A DNA stretch of 64,000 nucleotides, from NCBI RefSeq assembly GCF_000269805.1, contig NZ_JH711483.1:100562-164561 (forward strand), given 5' to 3'. Both the position numbers and the translations under genes were made by a program. Below are positions 1-9,704 of the stretch, one piece after another. The first letter of the stretch is position 1, and every line of letters starts with the position of its first letter. The stretch is from Actinomyces massiliensis 4401292. Its GTDB lineage: Bacteria > Actinomycetota > Actinomycetes > Actinomycetales > Actinomycetaceae. Under the pieces are notes generated by a model, which saw only the letters and a list, made by a program, of their open reading frames with translations, was not told the DNA's origin and did no database searches.

Positions 1-419
1 GCCTGGGGCGGATCGCCGTGCGTGACAGGATCAACCGTTCTGAGGCCCAGCTGATGGGCGACCGCTGTCATCGTCTTGTCGTGGGTGGCGATGGTGAGGG
101 GCGTATCCAGAGTCCTTTCCAGAGTCACTGCGGTCGCCAGGTGTAGGGCGTCGAGCGTCTTGACGTGAGGCCTGATGTCTTCGGCGGCGCGGTGAACCTC
201 TCGTGTGATGTCCAGCAGGCCTACTCGGTCGAGCAGAGGGGTGGCCTGGGATATTGGAATGCCTTCGCGGCGCAGGACTCGGACGACTTCGGTGCGCAGC
301 AGACGTGATGACACGTGGAGCGCTCCCGACGTCGCCATCCAGCGGTGCAGGGCCGATCGCTGGGGAACGTTGAGAACCGCATACAGAGCGGCGGAGGAGT
401 CCAGGTAGATGACCTCCAC
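1..419 (-). CDS. PIN-domain toxin (VapC-like), 3' end beyond window edge
   Basis: This is the probable toxin of a type II toxin-antitoxin pair, a Mg-dependent RNase of the PIN fold. From the GTG at 419 the frame stays open for 139 codons to the window edge. It begins VEVIYLDSSAAL (first acidic residue), has LRTEVVRVLRR in the middle, then the acidic motif TLDALHLATA and the end motif TIATHDKTM, which is the usual order of PIN acidic residues. PIN toxins usually have 125-145 residues, so nearly all of it is here. The GTG lies 3 bp after the stop of the upstream antitoxin gene, so the two are probably co-transcribed. The family assignment is firm; the RNA target is unknown. Confidence 0.8.
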   Translation of the reverse strand, partial: MEVIYLDSSAALYAVLNVPQRSALHRWMATSGALHVSSRLLRTEVVRVLRREGIPISQATPLLDRVGLLDITREVHRAAEDIRPHVKTLDALHLATAVTLERTLDTPLTIATHDKTMTAVAHQLGLRTVDPVTHGDPPQ

Positions 420-422
420 TGT

Positions 423-698
423 TCAGCGGTCCCCTCGCGAGTCCTCGAGTAGGGCTGCTACTTGCTCGGCGGTGTAGGCCGGTTCGGCCGGTGCAGTCGG
501 CCAGGGCGCCGGTTCCGTTGCCGGGGGTGTGTACAGGCCAGCTCGCTTCAGGCGGGATAGCGGACCGTCGTCGGTGACGATGCTGAGCCGCCACCGAGGC
601 GCTCCCCGCTCGGTGACGATGACATCCTCGGCGGCTGTGACTTCCCGGAGGACGGCGGCCGTGTTCTGGTTGAGCTCCCGTTTGGTCACCATACGCAT
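423..698 (-). CDS. Phd/YefM-type antitoxin
   Basis: A 91-residue protein starting MRMVTKRELNQNTAAVLREV, the typical N-terminal DNA-binding segment of Phd/YefM antitoxins, followed by the strand TERGAPRWRLSIV. The acidic, proline-rich C-terminus (about residues 50-91) would be the disordered part that wraps the toxin. It lies directly upstream of the PIN toxin and both run leftwards. A TACACT hexamer (minus strand, 710-705) ends 6 nt before the ATG, so the transcript may be leaderless and autoregulated. Confidence 0.82.
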   Translation of the reverse strand: MRMVTKRELNQNTAAVLREVTAAEDVIVTERGAPRWRLSIVTDDGPLSRLKRAGLYTPPATEPAPWPTAPAEPAYTAEQVAALLEDSRGDR

Positions 699-804
699 GG
701 CCTGAGTGTACTACCTGTGTCTGACATCGTGGCCGGTGCGGCGGGGCGAGCAGCGCATTCCCGTCAGGAAAGATGCGCCACCCGCCCCGCCGTCCCGTCC
801 ACGC

Positions 805-1056
805 TCAGGTGCGCGCCGTCGGCGATGCGCGTGGTTGTTCCGGGGACGCCCAGTACTGGCGGATCGCCTCCAGGACGGCATCCGCTCCCACCAGGCCCAG
901 GATGGTCTGCTGCTGGCCGGCGAAGGAGGCGTCGGCCGTCACGCAGAAGCCGCCCGGAACGGGCAGGCCGGCGGCGATCAGCTCCCCAAGGTTCGCCCCC
1001 TTGCCGCCCACGCGCGGAATATCGGTCGCCCGAACCGCTTCCAGGTCGATGATCAT
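805..1056 (-). pseudogene. Remnant of a PEP synthase / rifampin phosphotransferase-like gene
   Basis: The 83 residues from the ATG at 1056 match two separate parts of the PEP-utilising ATP-grasp family. MIIDLEAVRATDIPRVGGKG through GLPVPGGFCVTADAS is the N-terminus. It is followed at once by FAGQQQTILGLVGADAVLEA IRQYWAS, which normally lies about 90 residues further on. So there is an internal deletion at the ADAS/FAGQQ join, plus loss of the remaining several hundred residues after 805. The ATG overlaps the stop of the MFS gene (ATGA), showing the fragment was once the third gene of the tetR-MFS operon. It should not be functional. Confidence 0.75.
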
Positions 1057-2216
1057 GCTGACTCCTTGCTCCGATGGCGGAGGGCTGCTGCTAGGCCGAT
1101 GACTGCGGCTAGGCTCATGGTGAGGAAGACGGTTGCCAGGGCCCGGCTCGTCGGCATCCCGGCGAGCAGCCACAGGCTGAGTGCGGGCACCCCGAGGCCC
1201 GCCCCTGCATTACGGCCGAGCTGGGCCATGGCTCCGGCCTGGGCGAGGCGATCGTGCGGAGCAGCGGTCTGGATGTCGAGCAGCAGGAGTGGGAACGTGA
1301 TGCCGATGCCGACACCCGCCCCCATGAGGGCTATTGCGACGACTCCCAGGTGGGGGAGCAGGACCAGCGGCAGACAACAGGTCGCCAGTGCCCAGCTGAC
1401 GGGCCGCGTCCAGCGGTGGTCGGTGAGGCGACCGGACGTGGCCGTCCCCAGCCCGATGCCGACCAGTGCCGGCGCCAGCAACCAGCCGGCCGTCGTCGCC
1501 TTGAGGCCGTGAAGCGATTGCAGGACCAGCGGCGCATAGGTGAGCAGACCCAACGAGACCATCCCGACCAGTGCTGCGACTCCTGCGAGGCGCCGCAGTG
1601 ATCGGATGCGCCACAGGTCGAACTGCTCTCGCAGGCTAACCCGCCACCACTGCGGTGGTGCCTCGGCCGTGGGAAGACTGGTCGCCAGCAGAAGAGAGGT
1701 CAGCGACAGCGGAAGCACCGTGAGCAGGCCTGGGCGCCAGCCCGGGCCGTCGGTGAACCAGCCTCCGATCGGCCCGCCGACGACGTTCGCCACTACTTGA
1801 GCAACGGCCAGCTGGGAGAAGGCCCGGGCCCTGGCCTGCTCGTCCAGGAGCAGACCGAGCGACGCGAGGGCCGCGGGGGCGATGGCTCCCGCCCCGACGC
1901 CCTGCATGATCCGGGCCGCGATGAAGGCGGGCATGCTCGGAGCCGGCACCATGGCGATGGTGCCGATGACGAAGCAGAGATGACCGATGACGAAGATCCG
2001 CTGCGGACCGAGCCGGTCGGCGTACTGGGCGAAGAGGGGGAGGGTGACGGTGGAGGCGATCAGGTAGCTGCCGGCGACCAGGCCGTAGAGCTCGGGGACG
2101 GCCAGCTCGTCGACGATACGGGGCGTGGCGTTGGCCAGGAGGGTCTGCATGATGCCCGACGCCGCCATGCCGGAGGCTGTTGCCGTCAGAGTGCGATGGG
2201 TATTCCTGGTACTCAT
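1053..2216 (-). CDS. MFS multidrug-type transporter
   Basis: A 387-residue polytopic protein of the major facilitator superfamily. After MSTRNTHRTLTATASG come about twelve hydrophobic segments, with the loop 2-3 signature ADRLGPQRIF, the RIMQGVGAGAI segment of drug exporters and the motif GPIGGWFTDGPGWR. It is shorter than DHA2 exporters and best fits a 12-TM drug:proton antiporter. Its ATG overlaps the stop of the upstream tetR gene (ATGA at 2213-2216), so the two are translationally coupled, and the exporter is the likely target of that regulator. The substrate cannot be read from sequence. Confidence 0.85.
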   Translation of the reverse strand: MSTRNTHRTLTATASGMAASGIMQTLLANATPRIVDELAVPELYGLVAGSYLIASTVTLPLFAQYADRLGPQRIFVIGHLCFVIGTIAMVPAPSMPAFIAARIMQGVGAGAIAPAALASLGLLLDEQARARAFSQLAVAQVVANVVGGPIGGWFTDGPGWRPGLLTVLPLSLTSLLLATSLPTAEAPPQWWRVSLREQFDLWRIRSLRRLAGVAALVGMVSLGLLTYAPLVLQSLHGLKATTAGWLLAPALVGIGLGTATSGRLTDHRWTRPVSWALATCCLPLVLLPHLGVVAIALMGAGVGIGITFPLLLLDIQTAAPHDRLAQAGAMAQLGRNAGAGLGVPALSLWLLAGMPTSRALATVFLTMSLAAVIGLAAALRHRSKESA

Positions 2217-2782
2217 GTCAGGCCGTTGAGGGTGATGTCCAGGGAGGCGCGCAGGCGGTCGGTCAGGGGGCGTCCACCCGGGTCGGCGGCCCATAGCAGG
2301 ACGCATGCGAAGTAGTTGCACTGCAGGGCCATGACCGCGTCGGCGATGGGTACCTCGCGCAGTTCGCCGCGTTTCTGCCCTTCGGTGAGGATCTCGGCCA
2401 GGGCTCGCTGGAGGCGCTGCTGGTTGGCGGATCCCAGGTCGGACAGGGTGAAGGCCCGGGCCTTGGCCATCTGCCGGGCCGGTTCGGGGTGGGCCTCGAG
2501 CCATTGCCCAGCGGCTCGCATGACTCGGTGGAGCCGTTCCTCAGCGGTGCCCTCCTTCGCGGCGGCGTCAGCTATGACCTCGCTGACCTGCTCGCCCAGG
2601 TAGCGGAAGACGTCCCGCTTGGAGGGGAAGTGGGTGAAGAAGGTGCCCTTGCCGACGTCGGCGGCCTCGGTGATGTCGGCGACCGTGACCCGGTCGAAGC
2701 CGCGCTCGGCGAACAATCGCATCGCCTCGATGAAAATGCGTTCCCGGGTTTGCGCTCGCCGTCGGGCGACACGATCGCTCAT
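2213..2782 (-). CDS. TetR-family repressor
   Basis: This is a 189-residue transcription regulator. The N-terminal HTH runs from RRAQTRERIFIEAMRLFAER through FDRVTVADITEAADVGKGTF to FTHFPSKRDVF, followed by an all-helical ligand-binding domain. I chose the ATG at 2782 (MSDRVARRR): a start at 2818 would lie inside two operator-like palindromes, whereas 2782 sits just downstream of them. It leads an operon with the MFS gene and would repress both. The inducer is unknown. Confidence 0.87.
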   Translation of the reverse strand: MSDRVARRRAQTRERIFIEAMRLFAERGFDRVTVADITEAADVGKGTFFTHFPSKRDVFRYLGEQVSEVIADAAAKEGTAEERLHRVMRAAGQWLEAHPEPARQMAKARAFTLSDLGSANQQRLQRALAEILTEGQKRGELREVPIADAVMALQCNYFACVLLWAADPGGRPLTDRLRASLDITLNGLT

Positions 2783-2805
2783 GGCAGCAGTGTGCTCGCA
2801 GAATC

Positions 2806-2834
2806 TGACCATGGTCAAGATCTGACTCTGGTCA
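2806..2834. promoter_or_regulatory. Twin 12-bp palindromes, likely TetR operator
   Basis: TGACCATGGTCA (2806-2817, perfect) and TGACTCTGGTCA (2823-2834, imperfect) have centres 17 bp apart just upstream of the tetR start. The position and symmetry suit autoregulation, with two dimers binding one face of the promoter. Confidence 0.6.
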
Positions 2835-2919
2835 AATTTTGAGATGGTTGTTTGCTGCTCTGGAGGTGCTGTGCTTCCGTCTTCTGGTCAAGCGCTCGCG
2901 CGTCCGTGTGCGCTTCGGT

Positions 2920-3546
2920 TCAGTCGGTGATGACCGCGTCCCGGCGGATCCACTCGGAGTCGTGGGCCGCCTTGTGCAGGAAGCTGCCGACGTCGGCCCG
3001 GCTGATGCTCGGCATCCCCTTCATGCGGATGGTCTCGGCGGCGCGATAGGCGCCCCGTGCCGGTTTGTTCGTCAGGGTGGTGGGGTAGACGATGGTCCAC
3101 TCCAGGTCGCTGGCGCGCAGGGTTCGCTCGGACGCGGCCTTGTCGGTGTAGGTGCTGCGCAGGACGGTGCGGTACATCAGGCGCTGCAACGGCGAGGCGG
3201 TCCTGATCGTCTCGCCCACACCGTAGGAGGACAGCCAGACCAGTCGCTTCACCCCCGCTCGTGTCATCGCCTCGACGACGGCCCTGGCGGAGCCGGTGAA
3301 AAGCCCCTCCGGGCGCAGAGAGCTCCCGCGTCCAAGAGCGGCGATCACCGCATCCTGCCCCTCCGCGGCGCGGGCGACATCGTCAACCGAGGTGGCGTCC
3401 CCCTGGAAGATGGTGATCCGGTCCTTGAGGGCGGCCAGCGCCTCAGGGCGGCGTGCGAGGGCGGAGACGGTGTCTCCCGCCTCAAGTGCGTGCGCCAGAA
3501 CGTGGCCTCCGGTCGGGCCGGTGGCGCCGAGAAGCAGTACCTTCAT
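2920..3546 (-). CDS. NAD(P)-binding atypical SDR oxidoreductase
   Basis: A 208-residue single-domain Rossmann protein. The nucleotide-binding loop GATGPTGGH is at residues 7-15, followed by ALARRPEAL (the region that reads the NADP phosphate), DAVIAALGRG, and RLVWLSSYGVGE, with the Ser-Ser-Tyr of atypical SDRs of the NmrA/flavin-reductase-like group. Length is normal for this group. It is monocistronic, with a weak GGAG-like site 7 nt before the ATG. The substrate is unknown; flavin or quinone reduction, or a redox-sensor role, are all possible. Confidence 0.8.
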   Translation of the reverse strand: MKVLLLGATGPTGGHVLAHALEAGDTVSALARRPEALAALKDRITIFQGDATSVDDVARAAEGQDAVIAALGRGSSLRPEGLFTGSARAVVEAMTRAGVKRLVWLSSYGVGETIRTASPLQRLMYRTVLRSTYTDKAASERTLRASDLEWTIVYPTTLTNKPARGAYRAAETIRMKGMPSISRADVGSFLHKAAHDSEWIRRDAVITD

Positions 3547-3727
3547 GCTCGTAACTCCATCGTCTCGTGCGAGCTGCGGTGGTCAGCCTAGCGGGCGATT
3601 GTCGTCCGCGCGCAGTGGCGGCGTGCGGACGGGAGGGTGGCGGATGTGCAACTGCAGAGTGGATGGGAATGGGTGCCGGCGCCGGGTTGGTTCGTCGGGG
3701 TTCGCGGTTCTTCAATGTCCGGTGGCC

Positions 3728-3763
3728 GTTGTCGGGCTCGTCAAGCCTGTCGGGCCTGTCGGG
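3728..3763. repeat. 9-bp-period minisatellite (4 units)
   Basis: Four consecutive 9-mers (gttgtcggg, ctcgtcaag, cctgtcggg, cctgtcggg) in the non-coding gap before the methyltransferase gene. Confidence 0.6.
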
Positions 3764-3797
3764 CTGCGCGTCCATCGCACTCTCTATAATGAGAACT

Positions 3798-4628
3798 ATG
3801 TGCAATAATGACGTTCAGGAGACGCTTTTCTTTCCCCTGCTGGGGCGCGCCCGGGCCGCGCGCACCTGGCCGACCTGCTTCAAGGATCCGTGGTCCGAGC
3901 GCGTAGTCGCACTGGCCGAAGCGGACCGCCCCGACATCCAGAACAAGGACATGGGGGAGATGCCCGCGGCGATCTACGCCCTGCGCCACCTGGCTGCCGT
4001 CACCGAGATCCGCCACTATCTGGGCGATCATCCGGGCGCCGCCGTCGTCGACCTCGGCTGCGGGCTCGACCGCCTGATCGATGAGGTCGGCAGTGCTGAT
4101 GGCGGCGCCATCGTCTACAACCTCGACTTCCCGGAGGTCCTGGGGGCCCGCGGCGCCTGGATGGAGCCCCACGAGCGCGAGCGCGATCTTCCCTTCTCCC
4201 TGACCGACTACCGCTGGATGGATGAGGTCGATGCGAGTCATGGTCTGATCGCCGTCGCCTCCGGCGTCTTCTACTTCCTGGAGAATGCTGAGGTCAGCGG
4301 GCTCGTTGATGCCATGGCCCGGCGCTTCCCGGGTGGCCGTCTCGTCTATGACGCCGAGTCCCCCGAGATGGTCGCGGCCAGTGAGCGGGCGGTGCGGGAG
4401 TGCGGGATCGACGCCGCCCCCATGCCCTTCCGCGTCGCCGATCCATATGCGCCGAGCACCTGGAGTGAGGTCGTCAGCGATGTGCGGGTCGCCTTCGACC
4501 TGTCCTCCTATGCCCTTGATCCGACAATGCTCCCGCAAGCGGTGCGCGACGGCTTCGCCGCCATGAGACAGGGCGAGGCCCTGTACGAGGTCGTTGTCGA
4601 TTTCGCTCAGCCGGATCCGGCGGGCTGA
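3798..4628 (+). CDS. TcmP-like class I SAM-dependent methyltransferase
   Basis: A 276-residue protein of the LCMT/TcmP O-methyltransferase family. Its start, MCNNDVQETLFFPLLGRARA, has the family's opening ETLFxPL. VVDLGCGLDRLIDEV is the SAM-binding motif I in the form typical of the group, YNLDFPEV is motif II, and IAVASGVFYFLE is motif IV. A perfect TATAAT (3785-3790) ends 7 nt before the ATG, so the mRNA is probably leaderless; an in-frame ATG at 3789 lies inside the hexamer and is therefore unlikely. There is no biosynthetic cluster nearby, so the methyl acceptor is unknown. Confidence 0.82.
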   Translation: MCNNDVQETLFFPLLGRARAARTWPTCFKDPWSERVVALAEADRPDIQNKDMGEMPAAIYALRHLAAVTEIRHYLGDHPGAAVVDLGCGLDRLIDEVGSADGGAIVYNLDFPEVLGARGAWMEPHERERDLPFSLTDYRWMDEVDASHGLIAVASGVFYFLENAEVSGLVDAMARRFPGGRLVYDAESPEMVAASERAVRECGIDAAPMPFRVADPYAPSTWSEVVSDVRVAFDLSSYALDPTMLPQAVRDGFAAMRQGEALYEVVVDFAQPDPAG

Positions 4629-4751
4629 TGGCTGAGCCACCCCTTTCCTTCCTATGGTCCGCCTGACGGTAGATAGAGGTGCGCCTGTCGGAGCTTTGGG
4701 GATTGCGCGCGGAACAGGGGTGAGGTGCAAGCATTGTGCTAGCATCTGGGT

Positions 4752-4979
4752 GTGGCGACACTGTACATCCGCGATGTTCCAGATGATGTGGCCGACGAGC
4801 TCAAGGCGCGGGCGGCTGCTGAAGGGGTCTCGCTGTCGGCGTATGTCGCTGCGCAGCTCTCCCGCGTCGCCTCCCGGCCCACGAACGAGCAGATTGTGCG
4901 GGGTCTGCGCAACCAGGACCGCTCTGGCGGCCCCACTGCGGTGCAGGTCGTCCAAGCCGTCCGCGCGGGACGCGGATGA
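4752..4979 (+). CDS. Ribbon-helix-helix antitoxin (FitA-like)
   Basis: A 75-residue protein opening TLYIRDVPDDVADELKARAA, the ribbon-helix-helix signature of FitA/VapB antitoxins, followed by EGVSLSAYVAAQL. The C-terminal 25 residues would bind the toxin. It starts with GTG, 6 nt after a TAGCAT hexamer (4740-4745), consistent with a leaderless message. It overlaps the PIN toxin gene by ATGA (4976-4979), the usual coupling in such pairs. Confidence 0.85.
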   Translation: MATLYIRDVPDDVADELKARAAAEGVSLSAYVAAQLSRVASRPTNEQIVRGLRNQDRSGGPTAVQVVQAVRAGRG

Positions 4980-5359
4980 TCGTCATCGACGCTTCAGCGA
5001 TAATCCAAGTACTGGTGGGCCGGGATCCCGGCCCGGCCCTCCTTGATGCGGTTGCGGGGGATCTCGCGGCTCCCCATATCCTTGATGTTGAGGTCCTCTC
5101 CGCCCTGCGCGGCATGGTTCTCGGAGGAGTCCTGCCCCTTGAGGCTGCCGAGAGTGCTCGCCGCAGCTATGCCGATCTCGTTATCACCCGGTACGAGGCC
5201 GTGCTCCTCGCCGATCGCGTATGGGCGCTGCGCACTCAGTACACCAGCTACGACGCCATGTACCTGGCGCTGGCAGAAGGGCTGGGAGCCCCGCTCGTCA
5301 CCTGTGATCGGAAACTGGATGCCGGCGGGCATCATGTCGAGGTCGTGGTCTATGCCTGA
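4976..5359 (+). CDS. PIN-domain toxin (FitB/VapC-like)
   Basis: A 127-residue RNase toxin. The acidic residues are placed as expected: MIVIDASAI (Asp5), LDVEVLSALR (Glu near 39), YTSYDAMYLALAE (Asp near 93) and LVTCDRKL (Asp near 110). The length is full for the family. It is translationally coupled to the preceding antitoxin. Its last 62 bp overlap a Fic pseudogene on the other strand, suggesting that the pair landed next to or within decaying DNA. Confidence 0.87.
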   Translation: MIVIDASAIIQVLVGRDPGPALLDAVAGDLAAPHILDVEVLSALRGMVLGGVLPLEAAESARRSYADLVITRYEAVLLADRVWALRTQYTSYDAMYLALAEGLGAPLVTCDRKLDAGGHHVEVVVYA

Positions 5360-5961
5360 GTGTGCGGGTGTCGAAGCGCGTGCCGGCCAAGCGGCGCTCC
5401 GCCCATGTGATCGTGTCCAGCACGCTGCGTGCCGTGTAGGCCCGTCTATTCGCTCCGATGGATTCGGTCGTCAGAATACCGGCGGACCTCAAGGTCTCCA
5501 GACCTCGGGACGCCGCGGTCCGCGATACCCCGTAGATTCTCGACGCCGTCTGGATCGTCAACACCGGTGTGCCCGGCAGGCCCGACAGAATACGCGAAGC
5601 CGCAGAGTCCGCCCGCAAGGGGTGGATCGTCTCGAACTGGGCGTGCACGAGCGCGGCCTGGATGAGCGGGGCGTGGGCGGCGCTGTTGAGGTATGCCATG
5701 AGGTCGTCCAGCAGTGCTGGCACCAGTTCGGGAGGTGGCGGGATGAAGTCTGCCTCTAAAGGGTGGTAAGAGGATCCTCCGAGCCAATTCTGCGCCTCCC
5801 GGATACCGTGATGCTCCGGCGAATCGGGGAGCAGGCTGCGGTGGAGCGCCAATAGTCCATTGATGGTCACCGCCGGGGCGGCGGCCAGATGCTCTGTCGC
5901 GTCCTTGACGGCGGTGACGTTGTGGGCGACGGCCCGCGCGGCTCGCGATGCGTGCGACCTC
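5298..5961 (-). pseudogene. Decayed Fic-family (AMPylase-type) gene
   Basis: The frame reads AHNVTAVKDATEHLAAAP, then LLALHRSLL, IREAQNWLGGS, FIPPPPELVPALLDDL and AALVHAQFETIHP, all matching the Fic core in order. After THP, where the catalytic HPFxxGNGRxxR should follow, the sequence runs LRADSAASRILSGLPGTP and straight into the C-terminal winged helix (TASRIYGVSRTAASRGLETL RSAGIL). About 100 residues, including the active site, have been deleted in frame. Upstream the frame meets a TAA near 6001 before the usual inhibitory helix, so the N-terminus is missing too. It cannot be an active AMPylase; the remaining helix-turn-helix could still bind DNA if expressed. Confidence 0.75.
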
Positions 5962-5990
5962 GCGTTCTTTGATGTCGGCGCCCTGAAGTA

Positions 5991-6009
5991 TGCTGAGACT
6001 TACCTTAAC
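5991..6009. promoter_or_regulatory. Probable DtxR/IdeR iron box
   Basis: Read on the minus strand, a 19-mer here agrees with the DtxR consensus (TTAGGTTAGG-CTAACCTAA) at about 12 positions, including the AGGT...A half-sites. It lies directly upstream of the siderophore-interacting protein gene, where iron repression is expected. Confidence 0.5.
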
Positions 6010-6026
6010 GATCTGAAGGGGATGCT

Positions 6027-6809
6027 GTGGGCAAGGGGTTTCAGGGAGCTGTGCTGCGCGTGCTCGGCGCCAAGGAGCACGTCGTCACCGTCAGCGGCAG
6101 GGATCAGCTGGCCGAGCACTTCGTGCGCATCCATTTCCGCTCCGGCACTCTGCTGCGCGACGGCGCTCTCCATCCCGACTCCTGGATCCGCCTGTGGTTC
6201 CCCAACCCCGATAACCCCTCCACTCTCAATCAGCGCGGCTACACCCTGGTGGATCCCGACCCGCAGGCCGGCACCTTCGCCATCGACTTCGTCCTCCACC
6301 ACCCCATGGGGCCGGCCTCCTACTGGGCCTCCAGGTGCGAGGTCGGCGAGGAGCTCGTCGCCCAGCGCTTCGGAGCCCAGCCCTTCACCCTCCTCGACCC
6401 GCCCCCGGCCGGCTACCTCCTCCTGGGCGACCTCACCTCCTACCCGGCCATCACCTCGATCGCCGCCGCCGTGCCCGACGACACCCCGCTCGTGGTCTAC
6501 CTGGAGCGCCACTCACCGCTCGACGAAGGCCTCCCGCTGCCCAGCGGCTCCCGCGTCACGGCCGCCTGGGTCGATGAGCTCCCCGATGGCCAGGGCCTGG
6601 CCCAGGCCATCGACGGACGCGACTGGTCCGGCTGGTTCGCCTGGATCGGCGCCGAATCCCTCGCCACCCGGCGCGCTAAGGGCATTCTCAAGCGTGAGCA
6701 TGGTCTGGGTAAGGCCGCCCTCCACGCCCAGGCCTACTGGATGCGGGGGCGGGCTCTGGGTAAGTCGCGCCTTCTGGATGAACTCAACGCCGCTCATGAG
6801 GCGGAATAG
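6027..6809 (+). CDS. Siderophore-interacting FAD-binding protein (ferric-siderophore reductase)
   Basis: A 260-residue cytoplasmic flavoprotein of the ViuB/SIP family, which reduces Fe(III)-siderophores to free iron. Visible parts are the FAD-domain strand HFVRIHFRSG, the substrate-entry segment RGYTLVDPDP with FVLHHPMGPASYWA (flavin contact), then GYLLLGDLTSYPAI and the NAD-domain segment GWFAWIGAES, and the C-terminal YWMRGRALGK. It starts at GTG 6027 with AAGGGGA upstream. It is unlinked to the ferric-siderophore operon at 37.5-43.2 kb but shares the same kind of iron box, so the two should be co-regulated. Confidence 0.88.
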   Translation: MGKGFQGAVLRVLGAKEHVVTVSGRDQLAEHFVRIHFRSGTLLRDGALHPDSWIRLWFPNPDNPSTLNQRGYTLVDPDPQAGTFAIDFVLHHPMGPASYWASRCEVGEELVAQRFGAQPFTLLDPPPAGYLLLGDLTSYPAITSIAAAVPDDTPLVVYLERHSPLDEGLPLPSGSRVTAAWVDELPDGQGLAQAIDGRDWSGWFAWIGAESLATRRAKGILKREHGLGKAALHAQAYWMRGRALGKSRLLDELNAAHEAE

Positions 6810-6861
6810 CGCAGTCAGACCCAGCTGGTTGGCCCGCGCTGCTGGCGGTGTGAGTAGTGGG

Positions 6862-6985
6862 ATGTCCAAAGTGGAGGAGATCAGGTAGGGGGATCGGGGT
6901 GTGGGGGTGCTTTTGTGCGATTCGGCCTGGTGTGTCCGGCAGATGGAGAAGGTTGGATCGCCTTGATCTCCTCCGTTTTGGACAT
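6862..6985. repeat. 124-bp element with about 24-bp terminal inverted repeats (MITE-like)
   Basis: Left arm 6862-6885 and right arm 6961-6985 are inverted copies. Both outer ends read ATGTCCAAA and both inner parts GGAGGAGATCA, with a two-base mismatch between and one indel. The 75 bp between the arms has no coding potential. It lies between the SIP gene and the tetR gene. No target duplication is evident, so a large hairpin is an alternative to a MITE. Confidence 0.5.
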
Positions 6986-7042
6986 GGTTCGGCTATCCGC
7001 CCGATTCGAGGTGCCCTGGTCCGTGACCGACTTCTCGGCCCC

Positions 7043-7072
7043 TGCACTTTGTGCAACACTGCACCGAGTGCA
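7043..7072. promoter_or_regulatory. Twin TGCAC-N3-GTGCA palindromes, likely TetR operator
   Basis: Two 13-bp palindromes (7043-7055 and 7060-7072), centres 17 bp apart, abut the chosen tetR start. The spacing is the same as in the operator pair at 2806-2834. Confidence 0.62.
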
Positions 7073-7821
7073 TGATTGGGGTCGTGACTCGAACCGACCT
7101 GCGCGCCGCCCACACGCGGCGGACTCGTGCCGCCATTCGGGCGGCCGCCCTGGCGCTGACCCGTGAGCGCGGCTACGCCGCCATGACGATCGACGACGTC
7201 GCCACTCTCGCCGGAGTCTCGCGGCGCACCGTCTTCAACCACTTCTCCTCCAAGGCCGAGCTCCTCGTCATCGGCCCCGAGACCCCTGAGCCCGAGGCGA
7301 TCGAGGCCTTCGTCGCCGGCGGCGGCCCCCTCCTGGAGGACCTCGGCGCGCTGCTGATCTCCGGCGCGCAGGCCCTGGAGCCCGAGCGCGCCTGGCTCAT
7401 GGCCTTCCCCCAGATCGTGCGCGACAACCCCGAGGTGGAGCGCGCCGTGCACGAGCGCTTCCAGGCTGTCGAGCGTGTTCTGGAGGACGCCGCCTCCAGG
7501 CGCTTGGGGCTGCCCTCCTCCGCCCCCCAGGTGCGGGCCGTGCTGGCGCTGTCCAGCGCGGTGCAGAAGGCCGCGATCCGCATGTGGGCCGCCTCCTGCG
7601 ACGCCGACGATGGCGCCAACGGCCCGGCGGATGGCATAGCGGACGGCCGGCAGGCCGGCATCCCGGACGGGCCCGGCACTAGAAGCGGCCGGAGCGGGGG
7701 GTGCCATGAGCAGGCCGCCGCATCGGTTGGCGAGCAGTCCGACCCGATCCTCAGTCTGGCCGACGCCGTTCGCGCCGTGACTGCCGCCATCGGCGAGATC
7801 ATCGCCCCGACCTCCCAGTAG
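7072..7821 (+). CDS. TetR-family regulator
   Basis: A 249-residue regulator. The HTH is RTRAAIRAAALALTRERGYA with MTIDDVATLAGVSRRTVFNH and FSSKAEL. The C-terminal domain is longer than usual because of a low-complexity Gly/Asp/Pro insert (DGANGPADGIADGRQAGIPD region). I prefer the ATG at 7072, which follows the operator-like palindromes; the GTG at 7084 is also possible. The next gene, in the same direction, is a 14-TM drug exporter, the likely regulated partner. Confidence 0.85.
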   Translation: MIGVVTRTDLRAAHTRRTRAAIRAAALALTRERGYAAMTIDDVATLAGVSRRTVFNHFSSKAELLVIGPETPEPEAIEAFVAGGGPLLEDLGALLISGAQALEPERAWLMAFPQIVRDNPEVERAVHERFQAVERVLEDAASRRLGLPSSAPQVRAVLALSSAVQKAAIRMWAASCDADDGANGPADGIADGRQAGIPDGPGTRSGRSGGCHEQAAASVGEQSDPILSLADAVRAVTAAIGEIIAPTSQ

Positions 7822-7919
7822 CCGCTCATTGGGCAGCCGCCGGGCAGCCGGCGGCCAGTCACCAGCCACTGACTCGCCGCTCCATTCGGCACCATCCGGT
7901 CCCGGCCGGTCCCGTCTAG

Positions 7920-9674
<1,755 letters not shown>

Positions 9675-9704
9675 GCGGCCGGGGGTCGTCGGGGTAGTCG
9701 GGGG

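Noticed and set aside
2782-2818. Upstream start of the first TetR at 2818
   Set aside because: It would place 12 codons within the operator-like palindromes; the conserved fold begins after 2782.
3741-4955. A 404-codon minus-strand frame opposite the methyltransferase and antitoxin genes
   Set aside because: The opposite strand carries clear methyltransferase and RHH motifs and their promoters; this frame shows no domain.
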